From Chitinophagaceae bacterium (GTDB lineage Bacteria > Bacteroidota > Bacteroidia > Chitinophagales > Chitinophagaceae): a DNA stretch of 64,000 nucleotides. Both the position numbers and the translations under genes were made by a program. The notes under the pieces are model-generated. The model was not told where the DNA came from and made no database searches. It worked only from the letters and a program-made list of their open reading frames with translations. The number at the start of each line of letters is the position of its first letter. The first letter of the stretch is position 1. This document shows, piece after piece, positions 1 to 11,300 of the stretch. The stretch is taken from assembly GCA_016722465.1 (NCBI GenBank), contig JADKJC010000005.1, forward strand, positions 1 to 64,000. The letters run 5' to 3'.

Positions 1-1510
1 TACTTGATAAACAATGCAGGTTGTGATTCTATTGCAACACTGAACCTAGCATGAACGCGGTTAGTTCTACCACACAACAACCTGAGCATCTGCCCATCAC
101 AATTACCTTACTTACATGGAACAGCATAGCCTCAAATGCGCAGGAACCTATGCTGATACACTGGTGGGTTCTTCCGGTTTGCGATTCGGTATCCACTTTA
201 ATATTGACTGTAAAGCCAGCAAGTATCACAACAATATTACTCTTTGCCCTGCTCAGCTACCTTACAACTGGAATGGCAACAGTTACAACACCGGCGGCAC
301 TTATAATGTTACTTTGATAAACAATGCAGGTTGTGATTCTATTGCAACATTGAACTTAGCAGTAAACGCGGTTAGTTTTAACAACAAACAGTGTAAGCAT
401 CTGCCCATCGCAATTGCCTTACACCTGGAACAGCCAGGTCATCAACAGCGCGGGAACTATGCTGATACGCTGGTGGGTTCTTCAGGTTGTGATTCGGTTT
501 CAACTTTAATATTAATTGTAAAAGCGCCTTCAGCAAGTATCAACGATATTACTGTTTGCCCGCTCAATTGCCTTACAGCTGGAACGGTAACAGTTACAAT
601 ACCGGCGGCACTTACAATGTTACTTTGATAAACAATGCAGGTTGTGATTCTATTGCAACGCTGAACTTAGCAGTAAACGCAGTTAGTTTAACAACAACAA
701 ACCTGAGCATCTGCCCATCACAATTACCTTATACATGGAACAGCCAGGTCTTCAACAGCGCAGGAACCTATGCTGATACACTGGCGGGTTCTTCGGGTTG
801 TGATTCGATATCAACTTTAATATTAATTGTAAAAGCTGTTTCTTCAAGTGCCACCAACATTACTCTTTGCCCGGCTCAGCTACCTTATAGTTGGAATGGC
901 AACAGTTACAACACCGGCGGCACTTACAATGTTACTTTGATAAACAATGCAGGTTGTGATTCTATTGCAACGCTGAACTTAGCAGTGAACGCAGTTAGTT
1001 TAACAACAACAAACCTGAGCATCTGCCCATCACAATTACCTTATACATGGAACAGCCAGGTCATCAACAACGCAGGAACTTATGCTGATACACTGGTGGG
1101 TTCTTCAGGTTGTGATTCTGTGTCTACTTTGATATTGACAGTAAAAGCAGTTTCATCCAGCACAACTAACATTACTGTTTGCCCGGCCCAGCTACCTTAC
1201 AACTGGAACGGCAACAGTTACAATACCGGAGGCCCTTATAATGCAACTTTGGTAAATTCTCAGGTTGCGATTCCATTGCAACATTGAACTGGTCATCAAT
1301 GCGGTTAGTTCAACCACAACCAATATCAGCATCTGTCACAATTGCCTATACATGGAACAGCCAGGTCTTCAACAGCGCAGGAACCTATGCTGATACATTA
1401 ATCGGGTCTTCCGGTTGTGATTCGATATCAACTTTAATATTAATTGTAAAAGCTGTTTCTTCAAGTGCCATCAACATTACTGTTTGCCCGGCGCAATTGC
1501 CCTTATAGCT
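1..1510 (+). repeat. 312-nt tandem coding repeats (alternating 156-nt half-units)
   Basis: The marker ACTTTGATAAACAATGCAGG recurs at about 2 (one T short), 313, 622 and 933, with a diverged copy at about 1246. The spacings are 311, 309, 311 and 313 nt around an expected 312 nt (104 codons). The departures from 312 match places where the frame changes. Copies are nearly identical at DNA level, so they are recent duplications, and this stretch is prone to assembly collapse or recombination. Confidence 0.85.
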
Positions 1511-2418
1511 GGAATGGCAACAGTTACAATGCTGGTGGTTCTTACAATATAACTTTAACCAATGCCGCAGGATGCGACTCTATCGCCACATTGTTACTAA
1601 CAGTGAAAGCAAACTCATCAAGCAGTACTGATGTCAGCATTTGTGCTGCTCAATTGCCATACAGATGGAACAGTAATAACTACAATACTGCCGGTTCATA
1701 TACCGTTACGCTTATCAATTCAGCAGGTTGCGACTCTATTGCTACATTGGTATTAACCGTGAAAGCCAGTTCAGTCAGCACCACTAACCTCTCCGTTTGT
1801 ACCAACCAATTGCCGTACAACTGGAATGGCAACGGCTACACTGCTGCAGGAACCTACCATGTAACACTCACCAATGCGGCAGGATGTGATTCGCTGGCAA
1901 CGATGATACTTGCAGTAAAAGAATCTCCCATTGTTTCATTGGGCAGTGATACCAGCTTATGTCCCGGCGATGCCATCACACTTTCCCCAGGCAGTTACGA
2001 TCATTATTTATGGCAGGATCTTTCAATTGCGCAAACTTATAAAGCAGTAAGGACGGGCACTTACTCAGTTACCGTCAGCAATACAAATGGCTGTGAAGGA
2101 ACAGCCAGCATCAATGTTCAATATTTACCCGATTGCGGTGACATCTTCTTCCCAACAGCCATCAGTCCCGGTGATGCAAATAATATTAATGATAAGTTTG
2201 GTGCAATGGGCAACCTTCTTGGGGTGAGCAATTATTCGCTATCCATTTATAACCGTTACGGCGAACTCGTATTCAGCACTACCGACCCCTATAAAAAATG
2301 GGATGGCATTTATAAAAACAAAGCATTTGGTAACGTAAACTTTGTCTGGTATTCATCCTACCTTTTAAATAGTCAGAAACACCGGGTACAAAAAGGAAAC
2401 CTTGTTGTGATCAGGTAA
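1..2418 (+). CDS. Repetitive T9SS type-B surface protein, 5' truncated, frameshifted
   Basis: This is the 3' part of a large secreted repeat protein; its start lies outside the window. The readable protein is a chain of about 52-residue units, each with an LPY-x-WN motif, an AGTY or GGTY turn and a GCDSI/GCDSV-T motif, followed by a short VKA/VNA linker. Two unit types alternate and make a 104-residue (312-nt) super-repeat. The last units (about 1510-1920) are more diverged. The C-terminal ~90 residues (FFPTAISPG, SIYNRYGE, WDGIYKN, KGNLVVIR) match the gliding-motility-type (CHU_C, T9SS type B) sorting domain, so the product should be exported by the type IX system. Before about 1510 the reading frame changes many times (near 377, 565, 1258 and 1501 among others) while the sequence stays alignable to the repeats. 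From about 1510 to the stop the frame is open. Function unknown; adhesin-like is an inference. Confidence 0.75.
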
Positions 2419-2606
2419 TATCCTGGCCCATCAACAACCGTTAACATAAAAACAGCCTGTTTACGGTCATCGTTTTATTAATTTTCCTTTTCCGATATAA
2501 TAAACCCGGGGGCATCTTCTGATTTACAGTCAACGTTGCATTATTAAAATCCGGTGTACCTTACAGGGCATAAGAAACAAACATCTGTTAATCGATCAAT
2601 AAAAAA

Positions 2607-4018
2607 ATGAGTACCGGAAAATTTCGTTTGGGAATGATCGGATTGGGCACTATGGGCCGCAATCTTTTACTGAATATGGCCGATCATGGATTTGCAGTAG
2701 CAGGCCATGACAAAGATACCACCAAAATAACGCTGCTGGAAAAAGAAGGCTCCGGCAAACCTGTAAAGGGATTTATTGCTGTCAAAGATTTTATTGACAG
2801 TCTTGAAACGCCAAAAGTGATCTTGCTATTGGTACCGGCTGGTAAAATCGTAGATGCAGTGATTGATGAATTAATTCCGTTATTGGCTAAAGGAGATATT
2901 ATTATTGATGGTGGCAATTCACATTTCATTGATACCACTGCCAGGGTAAAAAGGCTGGAAGAAAATAGCCTGCACTTTTTTGGCGTGGGTGTTTCCGGCG
3001 GAGAAGAAGGTGCAAGAAGAGGCCCCAGTATGATGCCGGGCGGCGACATCAAAGCTTACCAGTATGTGCAACCGGTATTTGAAGCAATCGCAGCAAAAGT
3101 GAATGGAGAACCCTGTGTTACTTATATCGGCCCGGGTGCATCAGGGCATTTTGTAAAGATGGTACACAACGGCATTGAATACGCCCTGATGCAACTGATC
3201 GCTGATACTTATGAAATTTTAAAAAAGGGTTTGCAGCTCGACAATAAAAAGATACAGGCAGTATTTGCACAATGGAATAAAGGCAAATTACAATCCTATT
3301 TACTGGAGATCACTGCAGATATTTTGCATACAGCAATCCAGATGGAACGTACCTGGTTGACCAGATTAAAGATGAAGCCAAATCAAAAGGTACAGGAAAG
3401 TGGACAACACAAATTTCAACCGACCTGGAATTACCCATACCCACCATTGACCTCGCTGTAGCCATGAGAAACCTTTCTAAGTACAAATCATTGAGAACAG
3501 CAGCAGCGGCCGGCTATCCGTATGATAACAGTTTTTCTGCAGGCAAGGCTGATGAATTGATTGCAACGCTGGAAGATGCTTACTACTTTTCCATGATCAA
3601 TATTTATGCACAGGGCATGCATTTACTGTCGAAGGCTTCTGTTGTTTATGGATACCAGTTAAAGATGGATGAAATAGCGAAGATCTGGCGGGGCGGCTGT
3701 ATCATCAGGGCTGCCTTTTTAGAAAATATTTTCAAAGCATACCAAACGAATCCTTCGCTGCAGCATTTGTTGCTGGATCAGGAGGTACAGGCCAACATTC
3801 AATCAACTGCCGGATCAGCAAGAGCTATCGTTGTAAAAAATATTGAAGCTGGTATTTCCATTCCGGCTTATACCAATGCAGTAAGTTACTTTGATGCAGT
3901 ACGCTGCGGAAACGCTGCTTCCAATTTAATACAGGCACAACGGGATTATTTTGGCGCCCATACTTATGAACTAATCGGTAAGGAAGGCGTGTTTCATACA
4001 GAATGGACTAACAAATGA
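2607..4018 (+). CDS. gnd: 6-phosphogluconate dehydrogenase, decarboxylating (one frameshift)
   Basis: Oxidative decarboxylation of 6-phosphogluconate to ribulose-5-phosphate in the cytoplasmic pentose phosphate pathway. The N-terminal Rossmann domain carries GLGTMGRNL at residues 9-17. The substrate-binding loop GVGVSGGEEGARRGPS and the KMVHNGIEY segment (catalytic Lys) follow. The C-terminal part ends in FGAHTYELIGKEGVFHTEW, typical of the family. The two readable pieces (2607-3461 and 3464-4018) rejoin if one A is restored in GCAATCC at about 3334: the frame then reads NPDGTYLVDQIKDEA, and translation continues through LAVAMRN into the second piece. The rebuilt protein is about 470 aa, normal for the long form of the family. 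The ATG at 2607 follows an A-rich leader. Either the sequence has a one-base error or the gene is newly broken. Confidence 0.9.
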
Positions 4019-4033
4019 ATTTCATGATTACAA

Positions 4034-4537
4034 TTAAAAAATAAGCACTCCTAAGCCTGTTAAAAAGACCAATGCCCAAAATATTATTATAAGTACCGGC
4101 AGATTCCCTTCTGTTATTGTCGAACTCTTTTTCCCTCTTTCCGGAATACTGAATGTTTGATCTATTTCCTGGTATTCAAGAGTCTTATGTTCATAAAACG
4201 CATCGTAAGTATTTGTAAAAGTAGACATCGGAGGCATCTTGCGCTCAAGGTATTTGAGATGAGCCCTTCGAAATCTTATGTATTGAGCATTTCTATTCAA
4301 TATTGATAAACAAAAAAATGATATCAAGAGTCCAAATATTGATATCAAGATAGCAGATAATGCTAAACTTTTAATATCATGCTTTATGCTCAATAATGTA
4401 CCTAAGGCAACTAATAAGATAGTGTTTGTTGTTAGAAAATTACCGATACGTTGTTGACGCAAATTATCATCATGCTTCCACAATTCAACATTTGCTCTAT
4501 ACTCTTCCAGTAACTTTGCTTCAATATCCTCTTCCAT
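4034..4537 (-). CDS. Small integral membrane protein, possibly RipA-like
   Basis: A 167-residue protein if the ATG at 4537 is used; a GTG two codons upstream is possible but less likely. The N-terminal ~35 residues are charged (EEDIEAKLLEEYRANVELW) and probably helical and cytoplasmic. Two adjacent hydrophobic segments follow (about residues 38-52 and 57-78), then a soluble stretch rich in charged and aromatic residues, and a last membrane segment at about 146-166. The ELWKHDDNLRQQRIGNF-type start followed by a membrane hairpin resembles small bacterial membrane proteins annotated as RipA family, but this is recognition from memory with moderate certainty. It lies convergent to gnd with a 15-bp gap and next to the pgl remnant. 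Its function here is unknown. Confidence 0.6.
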   Translation of the reverse strand: MEEDIEAKLLEEYRANVELWKHDDNLRQQRIGNFLTTNTILLVALGTLLSIKHDIKSLALSAILISIFGLLISFFCLSILNRNAQYIRFRRAHLKYLERKMPPMSTFTNTYDAFYEHKTLEYQEIDQTFSIPERGKKSSTITEGNLPVLIIIFWALVFLTGLGVLIF

Positions 4538-4831
4538 AAACACTTATTTATCGTTGCTTGAATTTATAATTATCTAATTTACTTAAATGGTATTTTTCAC
4601 TAATCCAATTCCATATATCTGTTTCCTGGTAGCGCATATCAAATATACACAATGTGGATTGTACTAGTAATCATAAACCATGAAAGTACATTTGTTAAAT
4701 CCATCATCCATTCCAGTCATTTTCGAGAGGTTCAAAGGATCAACAGTTAATCGTGAATCTTGCCATGAAGATATCCAGCAAAAGTGAATATACTATATGC
4801 GGTGATAAAACCTGATCCATAGCAGACTCAT

Positions 4832-5154
4832 GATTCAAAAATATTTTACATCAATACTTCGCTAAACCCGGCAACTACTGCTGCAGATTATGAAATGACA
4901 GCACTGGTGAGTGCATTATTTATAGGTGCAGTGCAATCTTACTGCATCACGCTAACAGCACCGGTCATTAATGAGTCGCAGGAGATTGCTTTCCTTGTAT
5001 GTAGCACATCAAAAGCTACTGCTGTAAAACAGGTATTGAAAGAGGAAAAAATATTTAGCAATACCCGGCCCAGTTGATTGAACCAGAACAAAATACGATT
5101 CATTGGTTCCTCGATGATGATACGGCAGCAATGATCCGGAATCAAGAACCATGA
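4832..5154 (+). pseudogene. Remnant of 6-phosphogluconolactonase (pgl/devB)
   Basis: From 4844 the frame reads FYINTSLNPATTAADYE, like the middle of Pgl just after the SNY..A region. It then jumps directly to a C-terminal segment: YCITLTAPVINESQEIAFLV followed by SKATAVKQVLKEEKIF. The intervening piece, with the family's GMGxDGHTASLFP-type active-site loop, is missing. At about 5063-5068 (AATACCCGG) the frame breaks; in another frame the ending YPAQLIEPEQNTIHWFLDDD is still readable up to a TGA at 5152. An internal deletion, a frameshift and no visible N-terminus make this a true pseudogene. gnd and pgl are commonly neighbours in Bacteroidota, which fits its place 0.8 kb downstream of gnd. 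Confidence 0.75.
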
Positions 5155-5276
5155 TCTACCCACAGTTACCAATACCCCTTTTATAAACTCCCTGATCATT
5201 ATTGGCTCGTCTTATTGCTGCCAAACATAATTAACCAATACTTTCTCGTTGATATACTACCAGTTTGTATCATTAA

Positions 5277-5312
5277 AATAAGAATGCACCCACAAGTGGA
5301 TGCATTCTTATT
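5277..5312 (-). terminator. Hairpin terminator after the 2629-aa surface protein
   Basis: A perfect 12-bp inverted repeat (AATAAGAATGCA at 5277-5288 and TGCATTCTTATT at 5301-5312) with a further CCAC/GTGG pairing in the loop. It lies 35 bp past the stop of the minus-strand gene. Both outer flanks are A/T-rich, so it could act in both directions. Confidence 0.75.
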
Positions 5313-5346
5313 ATTATAGTTGTTACCAGGATGTTCTGTTTACGGC

Positions 5347-8300
5347 TTAGTCCACCAACAGTTGCTGCACAGTCCTTGTTTTGTTGGGTGCAACGATCTC
5401 TACCTGGTAAGTGCCGCTGGCAATGCCTGATGGCAGCTCAATCTGCTGGCTGCTTGTACCGCCCGCATGGTTGATGATCCTTGTCTGCAGGTTTTGGCCA
5501 TTATTGCTAATGATCCTTACACTGTACTTGCCCTGTGGCTGGTTCCTTAACTGCAGGTTCATCGTGCCGTTCTCTACAGGGTTGGGGGCAATCGTATAAC
5601 CTTGTTTGGTATCTGTAACAACTGGTTTTGCTTTTGCAAACACAATCCTGAACCTGTTCGCTTCGGATGAAGCTGCGTTCGCATCTACTGTGAAATTTAC
5701 GGTAGTGGTGGCAGCCAGGTCGAGCGCTGTTGTTGTGTTCAGGTATTTGTCTTCCAACTTCGCTGTTAAACCTTCGGTGTTCATATTGCTTGCCACAAAC
5801 TCAAACCTATATGCCTGTTGTTTCAGGTTCCACATACGGAACTGGATGGCATCATTTTCTTTTACTGGCTGTGTGCCTTCTATCGCAAGTATCTTACTGC
5901 CTGTCTCTATTGCGAAGTTAGCGCCGGGGTTACCGTACTTAACTGCATCATCTGCATCTACTGCCCTGTCGTACGCTGCATCGAATACTACTACATTGGC
6001 ATCCAGCATTTCATTGTTTGTGTTGTACAGCCTGCTGTCAATCCTGGAAGGGTTGGCTGATGGCCTGAAGCCAAGGCTGCCGTTGGTGCCGCTGAGCTTG
6101 GCGCTTTCTTTCAGTACGATCGTGCCGGCTGCGCCGCTCGTTACAAAGAAGCTCTGCCCACTTTCAATCGTAGTGTTTGGAAGGCCTAAGGTATAACTAC
6201 CGCCGCTGATCAAACAGTTAAAGCTGTTCGTGCCGCTGAAGGTCTGGTATACACCAAGGCTGTTGCCGCTGAGTTTTTTACTATCCCAGATATAGAACAG
6301 GTTGTTTACTCCGCCGGTACGGGTTAAGCCGGTAAAGTTGATCGCTGACGGGTACAGGTTCGGTACCAGGGCAAAGGCTGCCGCGCCTACGTTAGTCGTC
6401 TGGTCGCCCGTGTGCACTGTACCGGTATTTCTTAAGGTAGTAGCCGAAGAATTGGAGATGGCACCTGATACGCTCTTGCTCCTTTCTCCACGGATATACA
6501 GGAAGTAGGATTTATTATTGGCCAGTGCAACATTAGTGCTGGTTACATTGCTCCAGCTGGCACCGTTCCAGGTGAGCATACCGGCATTGATGGTGATACT
6601 GTCGAAGCCGGCGGCGGCTGCTGCTGACTGGGTAGAGAACAAGCCTGTTATCTGTGTACCATAGTTTGGCAGGTTATTCTGCTGTGGCAATGGGTTGGCG
6701 GTGCCTTCCTGCCATGCCTGGCGGATGGTTTGTCCGCTACCGAAAGTTGGTACGGATAACAACCTCCAGCTTCTGAAACCATTATTTGGGATATATCTTT
6801 CTACGGTTACATTGGTAGCGCCGCTCAGTGTACCATTTACCTGGCCTAAGCTGGCTGTTCCCGTAGCGTCTGATTTAAACGTTACTGACTGGCCGTTGAA
6901 ATTGGCAGTGGCTGCCACGTCCACTGACAGTGTCCTGGTGGGGTTTACTGTTAGTGTACTGGTAGCTGTCATTGTCAAACTGCCGCTTACGATAAAGTTG
7001 GTATTGAGTGTGGCGTTGGCGCCTGCTGCGATGGTTACATTGTCACCACTTGATGGTGGCGCTCCACAGCTCCATCTTGCATTGTCGGTCCAGTCGCCTG
7101 TGCCAGTGAAGGTGTTGCCGATACTGTTTACTGTTACTGATTGTTCCTGTGCAGGGCCGCAATCGCCGGTTACTCTTGCATAGTAGGTGTTAGCGCCTAC
7201 GCCGTTGAGTGTAGTGCCTGTGCCAAGGTTTGTGCCTGTGCCGTTTGGCCCTGTCCACCAGGTGACCAATGCATTCGTGCCCACTACACCGTTAGCAGTC
7301 AGGTTTGTTGTTTGGCCTGAACATAATGGGCCGGGGTTTGAGGCGATTATATTGGTAATACCAACATTAATACAGTTGATGACAAAAGTTGCATTGATGG
7401 TATGGTTGGCAATAACATCGGTAAAGGTATAAGTACCCACTGCACCTACTGAACTTCCATCAACCAACACATCCTGAATTGAATAACCACCATCAGGAGT
7501 AATTGTATATATCTGATCCCCTGTACCATCGCACGAAAGCGTAGTTACGCCAGCAGGTGTAACAGTTCCGTTTGCACCAGAAGAAGCAGTAACCGTATAA
7601 TTGGCATTGATAACAAAGTTTACTGCTGTTCGGCAGGATGAAGCATTTGAACATGCAGCATAAAGGGCAGTTGTGCCCGGGGTACTGGTATTTGCCAATA
7701 CTGACGGCACCGGGTTAAATGGAGACCCTGTACCTACTGGTGAACCGCCTGAGGCAAGAGTGTACCATTCAATATTGCCAGTGTTTGACAACATGATCTG
7801 GCCACCGGCAGGAGGTGTAATTGTCCATGTAAATGTACCGCTTGCTGTACCAGTTGAAGCACTATAATTCAACGTAATCAAAGTATATGTTACACCTGCA
7901 GTTAAAGTCATGGTGCCTGAACCTACACCTGTAGCACCCATACGTGGGAGGTTACCTGTACCGTCATCGTCATCGCCCCTCACAAAATCAGCAGGATTAG
8001 CTGGGCAGGTGCCTGGTGTAAACGTTCCTTTCATTATATAGCCCATGTTATCACTTAATGAACTTGCAGTCATGTCAAATACGTAGTTGCCTGTAACAGA
8101 CACCTGGAATTGCTGAGCTACATAATTTCTTGTTGTAGTAAGTTCAAATGCACAGCTTGCAGAATTATCCATTGCGGAAAGACGCAATGCAATTGGGTCG
8201 GTTGCTGCTGTTAATACACCACTATAAGTAGTACCCGAATTTACAAAACTCACACAGCTATTTGCAGCAACAGCAGCCACTGTACCGCTTGCGTTTGCAC

Positions 8301-11300
8301 AAATGCTGGCAGGAGTGCCGGTAATACCCGGAGGGGTTTGTATAACTACTGCTGCACTTCCCTGGTTGCCCCAGCATCCTGCTGCCGATTGAGCCCTGAA
8401 ATAATAAGTACCTGAAGTGCTTACCACTTCTGACATAGATGGTGTAGCTGTAGAAGTACCGTTTGAAGTAGTACCCTGGAAGTAAATCGTTCCATCACTA
8501 CCGTTAGATGCAGTAATTGTAGTGTTTGTACAGAAAGTACCGGCACCGAGTACAGTAACATCAGCAGGTAATGCATTCACTGTTAAAGCAGCTGGCAGGC
8601 TTGTAACCGGGCTTCCACAGGTAGCAGTAACTACCACATCATAACTGGCAGCATCTGCGGCAGCAACGTTGGTTATTGTTAGTTGGTTACTTAATGCACC
8701 TGATATGTTGCCGCCATCTGCTAACGGAGTACCAGCTTTACGCCATACGTAAGTAAGTCCGGGACCGGTTGCACTTACAGTAAAGACAGCTGTTTGGCCG
8801 GCACATCTTGCTAAAGCAGAAGGGTCGCCTGTAATAGCGGCACCAGTAGAAACAGCAACCGCTGCCTGTGCCTGCACTGAACAACCACCATTACTTGCAG
8901 TAACGGTAAATGTTTCAGAAGCAGTTAGTGCTGTGGTTAAAGTATTTTGAGCTGAGGGACTTACTAAATTGGTTACTGCAGTCCATGCAAAAGAAACTGA
9001 AGAGGGAGGTGTAAAGCTGTACATTGTTCCCACTGCCGGTGCTGTAGTAATCGTATTATTGGCTGTAACAGTACTTGAAGTATTTGAGGAGAAGGTAATA
9101 CTCTGGAAGTTAGTTGCTGCAAGCCCTGTTAATCCTGCAGAAGCAGAAGCGGAGGTACCTGCAGTTCCATAACGGAATTCAATCTTATTGTTTCCTTCAT
9201 ACAGCCATGCCTGATAAGTGGCATTTGCTGCATTAGCCACTACCCTTGGGTTTGTAACGAGCCATTGGGCAATAAAAATCCGGTTTGGTGCAGTTCCGCT
9301 TACCAATACTTTTACATTACCGTTAGTTCCGGTAGACAGATCATCCCATAAAGGGTAAATCTTCGGAACATTGGTAGTGCTTGTAACGGCATTGCTGAAT
9401 TGGGCAGCAGCTGTTCCGTTGCCTAATAAAATCCAGCCATCCGGGGAAATAGAATATTGCGTATAGGCAGTTCCTTCATAATAGAAAGTAAAGCCCAATG
9501 TTTGTAAAGAAGATGGAGTATCATCACCAGTGCCAGATGATACAGCAGGTGAACCAATAATCGTTGTAGCACCTGTCATTGGATCGAGTGAACCGGTAGA
9601 TGCCGCAAACACATATTGATTGGCAGTAAATGGAATTGTACCTGTAGCGCTTAAGGCAGAGGTAGCACCTGAACAAATAGTAGCCGGTGTTGCGGTAGCG
9701 GTAACAGCTTGTGGGCTGGCCGTAACAGCAATTGCGGCTGTATTACTTACAGGAGATATGCATCCATTACCATCGGTACCTATTACAGTATAATTCTGAG
9801 AAGTAGAAGGAGAAGCATTTACCGATGTTCCTGTAGTAGCAGACAGGCCTGTTGCAGGCGACCATAGATAGGTAGTTGCGCCAGATGCTGTAAGTGCAAC
9901 TGCTGTACCTCCCGGTGTGCAATAGGTTCCTGAAGCAGGAGTGATTGAAACGGACGGCAACGGATTAACAACAACTGCTTTTTCCACTGTTGTAAATGAC
10001 AGCCCGCTATTTGTACAAGTGATCACACACTGATAATAGGTGGTGGAGGTAAGTGCCCCTGTAGCCTGTGATGAGTTGGTACCCAATGTTGTTGGGTATG
10101 GCCCCCCCGGTGTTGTACCGGATGACCATTGATAAGTGATCCCCAAATCGGTGTAAGTTGTGCTTAAAGATAAGGTTGTACCCAGGCCCGAACAAACTGC
10201 GGCAGCACCAGTAATGGTAGCAGCTGCAGGTGTACCGGTACAAAGTGGTAATGGAGTACCCGTAAATTCGTCCGCACCTAAATCTGGTGTTGTGGCATTC
10301 CTTACATCACCCTCAAAGTCATCCGTAATACCAGCAATATTAGCACCGCCGCTTTCTGCACCGGTTGCAACAACTGTATTTATTTTTAAGAAATTGGCAT
10401 TGCCACAGGCAGTACTTAAGAATGGTGGGTTTTCTGTAACAGAATTTGCATCACGTGGAGCGATGGTACCAGCTGTAAATACACCGGCTTTATACGCTGC
10501 AATTGTTTGTGCAGAGCTTATTCCATCTGAATAAATTAAATTATTTGCACTTGCAGTACCTGCATAAAAGAGGTTCCTGTTGGATGTGCCAGCATAATTG
10601 GCAAGGCTACCTGCAGCACCTCCGCTCCTGCGGTATGCCACTGTTAAACCTGCACCGGCAAAACCAGAACTATTTACAATGATATTATTTCTCAGGTCAA
10701 GTGTTGCGGTTGTACCTGTTGTGCTGGTAGTATGAAATAAACCGGTAGATCCAAAAGTAGCAGCCGTAGTTGCTGAACTGATATTTACTGTATTATTATA
10801 TACATTCAGCGTTGAGGTTGCTGAGGTAGAAGTGATATTAATACCCCTGATACCATCTGTAGTAACTGCAGCACTGGCATTCAAATCACCTATACGGTTA
10901 TTGCTGATTGTGTTGGTGCCTGATGTAGATGTGACTCTGATACCTGATACGATTGTTGATGCACCATTAAACAAAGTGGATACAGAGCAAATCGTATTCT
11001 TATTAATAGTAAGTATACTACCAGCAGCACTGATAGCTGCAATGGTAGGGCTTCCACCACTTCCCGCTGCTCCTACAGCAATACCGGAAATAGCGTTGTT
11101 ATTAATATTTACCGTATTGGTACTTGCACCGGTGTAACTGATACCCAATACTGTCGGTCCTGTTCCTCCAACACCACTGAAACTCATTGAACTGATGGTA
11201 TTGTTATTCATATTAGTAGTTCCAACGCCACTCACAGCTATCCCCGTCATTGCAGTTGGTGAAGTGGTGGATGTTGCCAGTGAAAGGGAATTGGTTGTTA

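Noticed and set aside
1-1510. Regularly spaced repeats as a possible CRISPR array
   Set aside because: The repeats are contiguous 312-nt coding units with conserved protein motifs and no unique spacers; no cas genes are present.
5606-6196. Long plus-strand open frames opposite the giant adhesins (for example 5606-6196, 6695-7183, 11195-11779, 15059-15541, 20226-20780)
   Set aside because: They mirror the Thr/Ala/Gly-rich adhesin codons on the other strand, repeat wherever the shared module repeats, and show no recognisable motif or leader.
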